Part shown: one piece after another, positions 1 through 8,619 of the stretch | Position numbering within the stretch: position 1 is the first letter of the stretch | Layout: each line of letters opens with the position of its first letter | NCBI RefSeq assembly: GCF_006442795.2 | Contig: NZ_CP083956.1 | Span: 620,001 to 684,000, forward strand | Length of the DNA stretch: 64,000 bases | Direction of reading: 5' to 3' | DNA from: Mesorhizobium sp. B1-1-8 | Lineage (GTDB): Bacteria; Pseudomonadota; Alphaproteobacteria; Rhizobiales; Rhizobiaceae | Made by a program: the position numbers and the translations under genes | The notes under the pieces: generated by a model | The model's input: only the letters and a program-made list of their open reading frames with translations | Databases searched by the model: none | Told to the model about the DNA's origin: nothing

Positions 1-203
1 GGAGGCTCGACCGCGGCATAGGCCGCGGCCATCGGCGAAAGGTGCGCTTCCCAGGCATCGACCAGGCGGGCAAACGCCGTCTCGGTTTCGATACGGCGGG
101 ACGCGATCTGGCGTTCGTCGGCCGGCAGAACGCCGAGAACGTATTCGGCGGCTAGCAGGTCGTCGCCTCCACGTTCCGGTCCGTTGTCCTCTGCCAGCGT
201 CAT
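1..203 (-). CDS. Anti-sigma factor, N-terminal part (runs off left edge)
   Basis: The reverse strand from 203 reads as 67 codons that continue past the window edge. The protein opens with a short acidic stretch and then LLAAEYVLGVLPADERQ, followed by ETAFARLVDAWEAHLSPMA. This is the usual N-terminal pattern of RskA/ChrR-type anti-sigma factors, which hold an ECF sigma factor inactive until a signal arrives. Its ATG overlaps the stop of the sigma gene at 200-739 by the ATGA arrangement, so the two are translationally coupled, which fits a sigma/anti-sigma pair. The membrane segment and sensor part expected further on lie outside the window. The inducing signal cannot be read from here. Confidence 0.75.
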   Translation of the reverse strand, partial: MTLAEDNGPERGGDDLLAAEYVLGVLPADERQIASRRIETETAFARLVDAWEAHLSPMAAAYAAVEP

Positions 204-739
204 CTTTCCAGGCATTCTCTAAGCTTGAGCAGGCTTCGCCGCAGCCAAGTCCGCATCGTGTTCAGCGGCACGCTGTGGCGCTCCGCCAATTCGGCATAGC
301 TTTCGCCGTTCAGGTAGGCGCCCCGGACGGCCGCCGCCCGGTCCTTCTCCAGTTCATCCAGGCAATGGTAGATGCGTTCGGCTTCGCCGCCCGCGACAGC
401 CATCGCCTCCGGTCCCGGCGCGGGATCGGCGACCTCGAGCGCGGCATCGATATTGGCAGAGGGGCTGCGCCGCGCCCTGATGCGGTCGATCGCATGGTTG
501 CGCGCAATGGCCACCAGCCAGGAAATCGGGCTCAGATCGGAAACGGCGAAACGATCCGCCTTCGTCCATATCTTGACAAAGACCTCCTGCAGCGCTTCCT
601 CCGCATCACCCCGGTCCTTCAAGACACGAAGGCAGACGCCGAAAAGTTTCCCGCTGGTCTGCCGGTAGAGCAGATCGAACGCAGCCCGGTCCTTCATCGA
701 AGTCCGGACGATCAGCTTGCTGATGTCCTGAGGCCCCAT
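200..739 (-). CDS. ECF-family RNA polymerase sigma factor (SigK/RpoE-like)
   Basis: A 179-residue protein with the two-domain layout of ECF sigma factors. Region 2 lies around residues 20-90, with AFDLLYRQTSGKLFGVCLRVL, the acidic AEEALQEVFVKIW motif and the basic NHAIDRIRARR end. Region 4 follows near residues 125-175, with the helix-turn-helix SYAELAERHSVPLNTMRTWL. It directs core polymerase to a small stress regulon. The gene directly behind it encodes a probable anti-sigma factor, so activity is likely controlled by release from that partner. Start chosen at the first ATG (739). No strong ribosome site is visible before it. Target promoters are unknown. Confidence 0.9.
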   Translation of the reverse strand: MGPQDISKLIVRTSMKDRAAFDLLYRQTSGKLFGVCLRVLKDRGDAEEALQEVFVKIWTKADRFAVSDLSPISWLVAIARNHAIDRIRARRSPSANIDAALEVADPAPGPEAMAVAGGEAERIYHCLDELEKDRAAAVRGAYLNGESYAELAERHSVPLNTMRTWLRRSLLKLRECLER

Positions 740-943
740 GCGGGCAAGTTAGAAGATCGCGGTTTATTTGCAACGGCGCAGTCGGTGTTGCCCGCGAAAG
801 GCTGCCGTGCCTCCGGGCCGGCCGAAGCGGCGGGGCCGCCCAAGATGCCGGCCGATTTCGTCATTGTGACTGCAAAGCCGTTTGCGGCCTGCGGCAATTC
901 CCGCTAAGACGCCGCCGTCCTCGCCACTTTGGGAAACGCACCG

Positions 944-1837
944 ATGACGGATATCGCCGCCACCGCCGAAATGCAGGCCGCGCTGCTTTCCAGAGCGCTG
1001 CCCTATATGCAGCGCTACGAGAACAAGACCGTGGTGGTGAAATATGGCGGCCATGCCATGGGCGACCACGAGCTCGGCAAGGCGTTCGCCCGCGACATCG
1101 CGCTGTTGAAGCAATCCGGCGTCAACCCGATCGTCGTGCATGGCGGCGGGCCGCAGATCGGCGCCATGCTCAACAAGATGGGCATCGAATCCAAGTTCGA
1201 GGGCGGCTTGCGCGTCACCGACCAGAAGACGGTCGAGATCGTCGAGATGGTGCTGGCCGGCTCGATCAACAAGGAGATCGTGGCGTTGATCAACGCCGAG
1301 GGCGAGTGGGCGATCGGGCTCTGCGGCAAGGACGGCAACATGGTGTTCGCCGAAAAGGCGCGCAAGACCATGATCGATCCGGATTCCAACATCGAGCGGG
1401 TGCTCGATCTCGGTTTTGTCGGCGAGCCGGTCGAGGTCGACCGCACGCTGCTCGATCTTTTGGCGCGCTCGGAAATGATCCCGGTGCTGGCGCCCGTGGC
1501 GCCCGGCCGCGACGGCCATACCTACAATATCAACGCCGACACCTTTGCCGGGGCGATCGCCGGCGCCTGCCGCGCCTCGCGCCTGCTCTTCCTCACCGAC
1601 GTGCCCGGCGTGCTCGACAAGAACAAGCAGTTGATCGACGAATTGACGGTGGCCGAGGCCAAGGCGCTGATCAAGGACGGCACGGTGTCGGGCGGCATGA
1701 TCCCCAAGGTCGAGACCTGCATCGAGGCGATCGAGCGCGGCGTCGAAGGCGTCGTCATCCTCAACGGCAAGACGCCGCATTCGGTGCTGCTGGAGCTGTT
1801 CACCGAGCACGGCGCCGGTACGCTGATCGTGCCGTAA
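944..1837 (+). CDS. argB: Acetylglutamate kinase
   Basis: Cytosolic kinase of arginine biosynthesis that phosphorylates N-acetylglutamate using ATP. The 297-residue length matches the family. Near the N-terminus KYGGHAMGD is the phosphate-binding lysine/glycine loop, VHGGGPQIG is the acetylglutamate site, and [12 protein letters not shown] plus [11 protein letters not shown] mark the C-terminal nucleotide-binding half. The frame can be extended to a TTG at 929, but the ATG at 944 gives the usual N-terminus. It is a single gene. Its stop lies only 7 nt from the stop of the convergent radical SAM gene, with no clear terminator between them. Arginine feedback, usual in the family, is not tested by the sequence alone. 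Confidence 0.95.
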   Translation: MTDIAATAEMQAALLSRALPYMQRYENKTVVVKYGGHAMGDHELGKAFARDIALLKQSGVNPIVVHGGGPQIGAMLNKMGIESKFEGGLRVTDQKTVEIVEMVLAGSINKEIVALINAEGEWAIGLCGKDGNMVFAEKARKTMIDPDSNIERVLDLGFVGEPVEVDRTLLDLLARSEMIPVLAPVAPGRDGHTYNINADTFAGAIAGACRASRLLFLTDVPGVLDKNKQLIDELTVAEAKALIKDGTVSGGMIPKVETCIEAIERGVEGVVILNGKTPHSVLLELFTEHGAGTLIVP

Positions 1838-1844
1838 CTGCTTA

Positions 1845-3413
1845 TCAGCCGGCTAATTTTTTCTCTTCGCGAATCGAACCGCCCTCCACGGCAGGGATGG
1901 CCGGCTTCCACGCGGCGCGTGAAAAAATCATCGATTCCTCTTCGGCATCCTGCGGGGCGCCCCAGAATTCGGCGAGTGTCGGACCGTCCGTCACGCGGCG
2001 ATCCGAGACCAGAAAACCCCAGACCTCGCAGAACCAGACGCGGCGACCCATCTGCGTATACCAGCGCATCGAATGGCGCTGCTCGGGATCGGGGTGGAAC
2101 AGGATACGCGCCAGCGCCTTCGGCCGCGACTGCACGGCAAGCTCGATCAGCTTGACGCTGAAGAACAGCATCCAGGGCTTTAGCCGCGTCATCTTCAGCA
2201 CCTGGTGCTTGTAGTCCCAGAGGCGGACGTCCTGCTGGATCACCTTGCGGTCTTTCGCGATGCGGAAGAACGGCGTCCAGCGGTGCGGCGTGACATAGAG
2301 CGCCTGGATCTGGTCGGGATCGTAGGCGATGAGCTGGCGGAAGCCGCGCCAGAGGTCGCGAAGGCCTTCGTCCTCGAAGCCGGCCACCCAGGTCGCCATC
2401 GACAGGATGCCGTGCTTTCTGAGCAGCCGGATGGCCTCGCGGTCGGACTTTGTGCTGCCGCCCTTGCGGATCAGCGACAGCGTCTCCTCGTCGGTGTTCT
2501 CCATGCCGAGCAGCCAGCGGATGACGCCGGCCTTGCGGTAGAGATGCAGGATATCGGCGTCGCGCACGATGTCGTCGGCGCGGGTCGAACCGACGATCAG
2601 CACCGGCACATTCTCGGCGATCATGGCATCGAGAAAAGCGCGCCAGGCCTTCTTCGAGGAGGTCGGATTCTCGTCGGCGAGGTTGATCAGCTCGATACCT
2701 TGCGTCCGGTACAGCCAGGCGATTTCTTTTGCGAAGCTGACCGGATCGCGGTGCCGCCAGCGCGTCCAGAAGCCGCGCTGGCCGCAATAGTTGCACAGAT
2801 GCGGACAGCCGCGCGAAAACTGCATGACGACGGCGCGCTTGCCGCCCCAATAGCTGTAGCGGCGATGGTCGATCAGCTCCCAGCCGACGCGCCAGGCATC
2901 GAGTTCGGCAATGGTCATCGCCGGCTGCGTGGCGAAAGGCCGGCCGAGGTCGTCGCGATAGGCGATGCCGGCCACGCCTGCCAGCGGCCGGCGCATCTCC
3001 AGTGCCTCTGCCAGCGCGACGATTGTCGCCTCGCCCTCGCCGCGCACGATGACGTTGAAGGCGTCGGTCGCGTTCAGGATGTCATGCCAGTGATAGGTCG
3101 GAAAGACGCCGCCATAGATGACGATGGTCCCGGGCGACTCGGCCTTAATCATACGCGCGATGGCAACCGAGGTCGGATGCGCCGAGGTCGAGCCGGAATG
3201 GCCGATCAGAACGAAATCGGGATCGCCGATCAGGGCGCCGCGAACGAGGTCTTCGCGCGGCATCGGTCCGAATTCGGCATCGACCAGCCGCACCGCATGG
3301 CCGGCATCGATCAGCGGACCGCCGATCGCCAGGAGCCCGAGTGGCGGCAGGTGATCGTCAGGCACGCGGCTGCCGATGGCCGTGTGCGGCGGGTTGATCA
3401 GCACGATGTTCAT
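1845..3413 (-). CDS. Cobalamin-binding radical SAM protein (BchE-like family)
   Basis: A 522-residue protein. Its N-terminal third looks like a B12-binding Rossmann domain (NIVLINPPHTAIGSRVPDDH, then IGHSGSTSAHP and IVIYGGVFPTYHW). The radical SAM core follows, with the cluster motif CPHLCNYC near residue 210 of the form CxxxCxxC. The C-terminal part holds YVTPHRWTPFF and related text seen in class B enzymes. Members carry out radical methylations or ring chemistry; the anaerobic Mg-protoporphyrin cyclase BchE and the hopanoid methylase HpnP have this architecture. The substrate here is unknown and no bacteriochlorophyll or hopanoid genes lie nearby. The internal ATG at 3413 is preferred to the longer frame because it begins exactly at the conserved domain. 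Confidence 0.7.
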   Translation of the reverse strand: MNIVLINPPHTAIGSRVPDDHLPPLGLLAIGGPLIDAGHAVRLVDAEFGPMPREDLVRGALIGDPDFVLIGHSGSTSAHPTSVAIARMIKAESPGTIVIYGGVFPTYHWHDILNATDAFNVIVRGEGEATIVALAEALEMRRPLAGVAGIAYRDDLGRPFATQPAMTIAELDAWRVGWELIDHRRYSYWGGKRAVVMQFSRGCPHLCNYCGQRGFWTRWRHRDPVSFAKEIAWLYRTQGIELINLADENPTSSKKAWRAFLDAMIAENVPVLIVGSTRADDIVRDADILHLYRKAGVIRWLLGMENTDEETLSLIRKGGSTKSDREAIRLLRKHGILSMATWVAGFEDEGLRDLWRGFRQLIAYDPDQIQALYVTPHRWTPFFRIAKDRKVIQQDVRLWDYKHQVLKMTRLKPWMLFFSVKLIELAVQSRPKALARILFHPDPEQRHSMRWYTQMGRRVWFCEVWGFLVSDRRVTDGPTLAEFWGAPQDAEEESMIFSRAAWKPAIPAVEGGSIREEKKLAG

Positions 3414-3708
3414 GGCGGACCTTTTTGCGGTGACGGTCCGCACCTACTAGCCGGCGATCCAGACGCCGGATTGGCCTTGGTCAGCAGTTTGCGTGCAGCT
3501 TTTCCGCAGGAACGAGCACTCGTTGCGTCGCCGCGATTCCGAACGGAAATCGCGGAAATCCTTTTCGCGCCTCACTCAGCCAATTCAAACCGCGACCACT
3601 GCCCAACTGCCTGGAAACTGGGGGTCGGATTCCTGTTTTCCGCAGATATAAACTTTTATTAAAATGTTAGGTGCTCATACTGTTGCAGTGGACCGCAGAG
3701 GATACCGC
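3414..3708. other. Divergent intergenic region with a hairpin
   Basis: This 295-nt gap separates two divergent genes and should hold both promoters. It contains an imperfect inverted repeat at about 3531-3555 (CCGCGATT and AATCGCGG around an inner CCGAACGG). An AT-rich patch near 3650-3670 may be part of the promoter for the downstream methyltransferase. No coding sequence was recognised. Confidence 0.4.
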
Positions 3709-4755
3709 ATGGCGTTGAATCCCGAATTTAAACTCGATCAATCCAGCCTGATGACACCCAAATTGATCAGGAAGCACAAGGCGGCACCTGGCGACGCCGT
3801 CGATGCAGCCGAACTCAAGGCGCGCACGGGCCAGCTCGCGCTTGTGCTCGACCTTGCCTACCAGGCTTTCGGGCGACAGGAGCCGGCGGGCCGGATAGTG
3901 GAAGCGCTGGCGGGCCGGCTGCACCAGCTTCGCAGACAGGTCGCTCCGGCGCTGTGGCATGAACTCATCCCGTTGGCACAACAGCATCGCGTCGCGAAAT
4001 ACCTGCTGCAGGACCCGTTCACACGCTGGTCGTCCGAGAAGCCGCGCGGCTATTCGGGCGACGCAACGCTGCTCGACATTTACTACAAGCACCGCAGCGC
4101 CGATGAAATCGTGGCCTCGTCAAGCGAGCTCGGCCGGGAGATCTTTGCCTATACGAGCGAGGCGGCGAGTTCGGTGGCCGGGCGGGAGCGGCGCAGCATC
4201 CTGGCAAGGACTGTCGATGAAACGGCCGACCAGGTGGACGATGCGGAGATCCTGGCAATCGCCTGCGGTCATCTGCGCGAAGCCGAGCTTTCAAAAGCGC
4301 TCTCCGAGAAGAGGTTGAAACGCTGGGTCGGTCTTGACCAGGACCCCTTAAGCGTCGGCACCGTGAACCGCGATCTGGCCGGAACCCCGGTCGAGGCGAT
4401 CGACGGGTCCGTGCGCGGCATTCTGCGCCGCGCCTACAACCTCGGCACATTTGACCTCGTCTATGCGTCGGGCCTGTATGACTACCTGCCGGACGCCGTG
4501 GGTGTCCGCCTGCTGCAGCGGGCCATGGAGATGGTCAAGCCGGACGGCGAATTCCTGTTCGCCAACTTCAGCGACGAGATCACCACCGACGGCTACATGG
4601 AGACATTCATGGACTGGCCGCTCATCCTGCGCTCGGCCGATGATATGTGGAGCATCATCAATGCGGCGCTCGACAGGAACCGCGTGGACGCCGAGGTATA
4701 TTACGGATCGAACCGCAATATCGTTTACGGCAGGATCCGGAAGCGCGGTTCCTGA
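3709..4755 (+). CDS. SAM-dependent methyltransferase, PhcB-like
   Basis: A 348-residue cytosolic protein. The N-terminal half is helical and includes the phrase EKPRGYSGDATLLDIYY. The C-terminal half looks like a class I methyltransferase fold: AEILAIACGHLREAE, GLDQDP, FDLVYASGLYDYLPD and GEFLFANFS. From memory, this arrangement with a GY(A/S)GD motif resembles proteins annotated as 3-hydroxypalmitate methyl ester synthase (PhcB of Ralstonia), but the resemblance was not tested by search. The ATG at 3709 is chosen over the earlier one at 3664 because it has GCAGAGG a few bases upstream. It appears to be a single gene; no PhcS or PhcR partner is next to it. It could equally methylate another lipid or small molecule. 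Confidence 0.55.
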   Translation: MALNPEFKLDQSSLMTPKLIRKHKAAPGDAVDAAELKARTGQLALVLDLAYQAFGRQEPAGRIVEALAGRLHQLRRQVAPALWHELIPLAQQHRVAKYLLQDPFTRWSSEKPRGYSGDATLLDIYYKHRSADEIVASSSELGREIFAYTSEAASSVAGRERRSILARTVDETADQVDDAEILAIACGHLREAELSKALSEKRLKRWVGLDQDPLSVGTVNRDLAGTPVEAIDGSVRGILRRAYNLGTFDLVYASGLYDYLPDAVGVRLLQRAMEMVKPDGEFLFANFSDEITTDGYMETFMDWPLILRSADDMWSIINAALDRNRVDAEVYYGSNRNIVYGRIRKRGS

Positions 4756-4783
4756 GACGCGAGATCCTGCCCAGACATTCGGC

Positions 4784-4866
4784 TGGAGCATGTCGTCGCG
4801 CGACATGCTCCAGGCCGTCGATTTCAAGCAGCTTTGTCCCGAAGCCGCCGCGCAGTTTCGGGTGAC
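4784..4866. repeat. Palindromic intergenic repeat (AGCATG family), degenerate copy
   Basis: Positions 4784-4812 form a perfect hairpin: TGGAGCATGTCG and its complement around a 5-nt loop. The following 50 nt resemble the longer units at 28759 and 33869, sharing the cores CTTTGTCCCGAA and TTTCGGG. It fills the gap between the convergent methyltransferase and GGDEF-EAL genes and may serve as a transcription end. Confidence 0.6.
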
Positions 4867-6846
4867 TTAGGCGACGAGCCCCGCTTTGGCCTGGTTCGAT
4901 TCCTCGATCGGGACAGGGCGTCCCGTAAGGAAACCCTGTATCGATTGGATGCCCAGGCCCTGCAGCAAGGCTTGCTGCTCTTTCGTCTCGACGCCCTCGA
5001 CAAGCACGGTATGGCCAAGATTGCGCAGGAGCTTGACCATGTCCTTGAGCAGGCTAAGGCCTCGAGACGTCTGGCAGTCGTGCAGGAAACTCCGGTCGAT
5101 TTTGACGACGTCGAATTTGAAACGGCGCAGCCAGGCAAGGCCCGCAAATCCAGTGCCGAAATCGTCAAGCCAGATCTGGACGCCCAAATTGTGAAGCTGC
5201 TCGATGTTTCTGGCCGCCTGAGCCTCCAGGAAAATGTCGCTTCCTTCCGTGATCTCGAGCGCCAGTTTCTGCGGGGCCATGCCGTGCCTGCCGAGGATGT
5301 CGGCGATGCGCAACGGGAAATTCGGAGCCTTGAGCTGAACAATCGAAACATTCGCCGACACGACCGCGCCCAGTCCGTGCTCCATCATGTCGGCGCAGAC
5401 CCGATCGATAAGCCACATGCCCAGTTCCACGATCCTGCCCGTCTGTTCGGCGACGGGTATGAATACGGCCGGACTGATCATGCTGCCGTCGACGTCGCGC
5501 AGGCGCATCAGCGATTCATGGCCGATCACGTCTCCGGACGCCACATCGCAAATCGGCTGGTAAACGACAGAAACAAGCCGTTTGGAAATAGCGAGTTTGA
5601 GCAATTCCGACAGGTTTTCGGTGGCGCGCTCCTGGTCGATAGCCTGCGCATCATAGATCGTGAATGTCGCGCGACCTGAAAATTTCGACGCGTAGAGTGC
5701 GCGGTCGGCTTCCTGCAACAGAACCCGCAGTTCCATGCTCTGCTCGGCGCGGGTCAGCGAGGCGCCGGCGCTGATGGTGACGACATCGATCTTGTCGCCC
5801 CGATCGGGATGAGGGATCTTCAAATCCTCGACAGCCCGGCAAAACTGCTGGGTTAGCTCCCGAAGATGGTCGCGTCCGGCCACCTTGCAGAGCACAACGA
5901 ATTCCTCGCCGCCATAGCGTCCGGCGACCGCGTGGTTCAAGGCCGCCGTTTCGCGGAAGGAACGGGCAAGTTCGGTCAGACAATCGTCACCGGCCTGATG
6001 GCCGAGCCGGTCGTTGTATTTCTTGAAATAGTCCACATCGATGAGAATGACGCCGATCTCGTCATTATCGGTGCCCCAGTCGTTGCGCAGTTCGGAGAAT
6101 TCCCGGGTGATCGCCCTGCGGTTCTTCAGTCCGGTGAGCGGGTCCGTGTCTGCCATCTCGATGAGTTTTTGCCCTTTTTCGATGGCGGCCTGCTCCTGGA
6201 TCTGGGCCTGAAGCGAGTGCACGAAGGTCTGGTATCGTTCCAGACTAAGCCGCCACGAAAGGTAGAGGGACAAGACGAGGCAGTTGGCGAAATAGGTTGA
6301 AAGCACCAGGCGCGTGGCAAGCTCGGCCTGGAGAAGGAAAAGCGCGGCGCCGACAAAGGCGACCGTCACGGTCGCCGACGAGATCGCCGAAAGCCACAGG
6401 CGAAAATTGAAGAACAGGTTGGCCCCGAGGATAAACACCGTGCCGAAGATCATGAAATGGGCCAGCGCCGCCTGATGCGTCGTTCCGAGCGCGGCAAGCA
6501 GCCAGCCGATTGCGCCCGACACGATCGCCAATGCGGCAACGTAGTGCAGTGTGATGACGGCAAAACGCCTTCGGGCAACGATTTCGACAAGCGCCAGGAA
6601 CACAAAACCCAGCGTTAAGCGTGTCAGGACAAGACGAATGGCAACGTCCGGAAAGAGAAACCAATCGAAGACACCGTAAGCGACGTAGCTCAGAACCGCA
6701 GCCGCTATGCCCCATCGCACGATCTGGCGGTTCTGATCCGCGTTTTTTTGCAGGAGCATCTCCGACAGCATCGGATCGGCCGGTTTCCACCTCGGCCGCG
6801 AGATCGCTTGTGTGACCCTCTGGGCCACAGCCTCCGTCAGTTGCAT
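4867..6846 (-). CDS. Membrane GGDEF-EAL cyclic-di-GMP enzyme
   Basis: A 659-residue inner-membrane protein. Residues 40-200 contain about six hydrophobic segments (a MASE-like sensor), followed by a short coiled linker ending in DTDPLTGLKNRR, the start of the GGDEF domain. The cyclase signature is intact as RYGGEEF. No RxxD inhibitory site stands five residues before it. The phosphodiesterase domain has ESL in place of EAL but keeps the metal and catalytic positions: AN in VSANVS, LEITEG, LDDFGTGF, KIDRSF and VEGVET. Both activities are therefore possible, and net output cannot be predicted. It is a single gene, convergent with the upstream methyltransferase across a palindromic repeat. Confidence 0.9.
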   Translation of the reverse strand: MQLTEAVAQRVTQAISRPRWKPADPMLSEMLLQKNADQNRQIVRWGIAAAVLSYVAYGVFDWFLFPDVAIRLVLTRLTLGFVFLALVEIVARRRFAVITLHYVAALAIVSGAIGWLLAALGTTHQAALAHFMIFGTVFILGANLFFNFRLWLSAISSATVTVAFVGAALFLLQAELATRLVLSTYFANCLVLSLYLSWRLSLERYQTFVHSLQAQIQEQAAIEKGQKLIEMADTDPLTGLKNRRAITREFSELRNDWGTDNDEIGVILIDVDYFKKYNDRLGHQAGDDCLTELARSFRETAALNHAVAGRYGGEEFVVLCKVAGRDHLRELTQQFCRAVEDLKIPHPDRGDKIDVVTISAGASLTRAEQSMELRVLLQEADRALYASKFSGRATFTIYDAQAIDQERATENLSELLKLAISKRLVSVVYQPICDVASGDVIGHESLMRLRDVDGSMISPAVFIPVAEQTGRIVELGMWLIDRVCADMMEHGLGAVVSANVSIVQLKAPNFPLRIADILGRHGMAPQKLALEITEGSDIFLEAQAARNIEQLHNLGVQIWLDDFGTGFAGLAWLRRFKFDVVKIDRSFLHDCQTSRGLSLLKDMVKLLRNLGHTVLVEGVETKEQQALLQGLGIQSIQGFLTGRPVPIEESNQAKAGLVA

Positions 6847-7073
6847 CGCAACGCTCCCTTGGCGATCATCCTGCGCATGCGGTTGGATGACCGAGGTCCA
6901 TCAAGTCCCCACGGAAGGACGAGGGAAACCCGTGTATTATAGAACACTAATGTCGCTAACTGGCGGTAAACGGGCCAAAATTGCGTTGCGGGCGGTGCCT
7001 GTTCCTGATCCACCTGGTTTCACATCTTGCCGGTTCCGTTGCCGTTGCTGAGATCTTAAGAAGCATAACATCC

Positions 7074-7550
7074 TTATCGCCGAAGATGTCCGAGCGGCAC
7101 GTGGCCCGGCCCCTTGATATTCTGCAATACCAGCTGGGTGTGGACGTCACGCACGCCGGAAAGCCGCATCAGCCGGTGCATGACGAAAGCGTTGAGATCG
7201 TCCACCGACGGCACCATCACATGCAGCAGGAAATCGTGATCGCCGGTCATAGTCCAGCAGGACGACACCTCATCCATGCGCTGCACGGCGGCGATGAAGC
7301 TTTCCGGCGAGCCGTCGCTGTGGCTGACCAGCCGCACCTGGATGAACACTTCGACCATCAGGCCGACGGCGCGGCGGCTGAGCACAGCGGCAAAGCCCTT
7401 GATGAAGCCGGCCTCCTGAAGCGCCTCGAAGCGGCGCGCGCAAGGCGTGGTCGACAGGCCGATCTCCTGCGCCAGCTCCGACACGGGCTTGCGTCCATCA
7501 CGCTGCAGGGTGTCGAGCATCTTTATCTCGAAATCGTCAAGATGAGGCAT
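7074..7550 (-). CDS. Lrp/AsnC-family transcription regulator
   Basis: About 158 residues. An N-terminal winged helix (PVSELAQEIGLSTTPCARRFEAL) is followed by a RAM ligand-binding domain (VFIQVRL, CWTMTGDHDFLLHVMV). Lrp-family proteins assemble into octamers and usually sense amino acids. The gene is divergent from phenylalanine 4-hydroxylase, so it probably controls that gene in response to an aromatic amino acid. A 14-bp palindrome lies between them. The ATG at 7550 is preferred to a GTG two codons earlier because GGGAG stands 5 nt before it. The pairing with phhA is by position; the effector is inferred. Confidence 0.9.
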   Translation of the reverse strand: MPHLDDFEIKMLDTLQRDGRKPVSELAQEIGLSTTPCARRFEALQEAGFIKGFAAVLSRRAVGLMVEVFIQVRLVSHSDGSPESFIAAVQRMDEVSSCWTMTGDHDFLLHVMVPSVDDLNAFVMHRLMRLSGVRDVHTQLVLQNIKGPGHVPLGHLRR

Positions 7551-7575
7551 TTTCACTCCCGCGAGGCGCCCTCGA

Positions 7576-7589
7576 AGTTAATATTAACT
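7576..7589. promoter_or_regulatory. 14-bp palindrome, likely Lrp-type operator
   Basis: AGTTAATATTAACT is a perfect palindrome in an otherwise GC-rich gap. It is 26 nt from the regulator start and about 100 nt before phhA, a position suited to control of both genes. AT-rich centres are common in Lrp/AsnC sites. Confidence 0.55.
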
Positions 7590-7690
7590 CGATTGGTCGA
7601 TTCGGGCCACCATCAAAACCGATTTCTCTCGCCGAATCCGGTTAACCTCAAGGCACCATTCGCCATTCATGCCTTGCAGGGAGAACAACC

Positions 7691-8527
7691 ATGACGACGA
7701 TGAGCGTTGCCGAATATGCCCGCGAATGCGCGGCTCAAGGGTTGCGCGGCGACTATTCGGTCTGCCGCGCCGACTTCACAGTGGCTCAACAGTACAATTA
7801 TTCAGACGAGGAGCAGGCGGTGTGGCGCACGCTCTGCGACCGCCAGACGAAGCTGACGCAGAAGCTCGCGCACCGCTCCTATCTCGACGGCGTCGCGACG
7901 CTCGGCCTGCTCGACAGGATCCCGGATTTCGACGCGATCAGCGAGAAATTGCGCAAGCTGACCGGCTGGGAGATCGTCGCGGTGCCGGGCCTGATCCCGG
8001 CCGCGCCTTTCTTCGACCATCTCGCCAACCGCCGCTTCCCGGTCACCAACTGGCTGCGGACGAAAGAAGAGCTCGACTACATCGTCGAGCCGGACATGTT
8101 CCACGATTTCTTCGGCCATGTGCCGATCCTGACGCAGCCGGTGTTTGCCGATTTCATGCAGATGTATGGCGACAAGGCCGAGGACGTGATTGCGCTGGGC
8201 GGCGACGAGATGATCACCCGGCTCTACTGGTACAGCGCCGAATACGGCCTGATCCAGGAAGCAGGCCAGCCGCTGAAGGCGTTCGGCGCCGGGCTGATGT
8301 CGTCCTTCACCGAATTGCAATTCGCGGTCGAGAGCAAGGACGCGCATCACGTGCCGTTCGACCTCGAGACGGTGATGCGCACCGGCTACGAGATCGACAA
8401 GTTCCAGCGCGCCTATTTCGTGCTGCCGTCCTTCGACGTGCTGCGCGACGCCTTCGGCAGCGCCGATCTCGCCGGCATCGTCGCCCGGTTCAAGGATCAG
8501 CCGGCGCTCGATCCTGCGACGGTTTGA
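7691..8527 (+). CDS. phhA: Phenylalanine 4-monooxygenase
   Basis: Iron- and pterin-dependent hydroxylase that converts phenylalanine to tyrosine in the cytosol, the entry step of phenylalanine breakdown. The 278-residue length matches the bacterial monomeric form, with no regulatory ACT domain. The iron site is visible in DMFHDFFGHVPIL (two His) and in the Glu of RLYWYSAEYGLI. AGGGAGAACAACC before the ATG is a good ribosome site. A divergent Lrp-type regulator and a palindrome sit upstream. The pterin-recycling dehydratase phhB is not in this window. Confidence 0.95.
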   Translation: MTTMSVAEYARECAAQGLRGDYSVCRADFTVAQQYNYSDEEQAVWRTLCDRQTKLTQKLAHRSYLDGVATLGLLDRIPDFDAISEKLRKLTGWEIVAVPGLIPAAPFFDHLANRRFPVTNWLRTKEELDYIVEPDMFHDFFGHVPILTQPVFADFMQMYGDKAEDVIALGGDEMITRLYWYSAEYGLIQEAGQPLKAFGAGLMSSFTELQFAVESKDAHHVPFDLETVMRTGYEIDKFQRAYFVLPSFDVLRDAFGSADLAGIVARFKDQPALDPATV

Positions 8528-8544
8528 GACCCAAGCCGCGCGAA

Positions 8545-8565
8545 GGCGGCGGCACCGGCGCCGCC
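8545..8565 (+). terminator. GC hairpin after phhA
   Basis: GGCGGCG and CGCCGCC form a 7-bp stem around a 7-nt loop, 18 nt after the phhA stop. There is no T run, so it is a possible rather than clear terminator between convergent genes. Confidence 0.35.
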
Positions 8566-8576
8566 TATGACCCTAA

Positions 8577-8619
8577 GGTCACACCGTGATGACCTTGCCG
8601 GTCACACCGTGATGACCTT
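8577..8619. repeat. 20-bp tandem duplication at 3' end of GMC gene
   Basis: The 20-bp unit GGTCACACCGTGATGACCTT occurs at 8577-8596 and again at 8600-8619, separated by 3 nt. The second copy encodes the last codons and stop of the GMC oxidoreductase. The first is an extra downstream copy, so the gene end was duplicated locally. Confidence 0.85.

Noticed and set aside
1838..1860. Terminator after argB (AGCCGGCT followed by T run)
   Set aside because: The palindrome has no loop and overlaps the end of the opposing gene; it cannot form a normal terminator stem.
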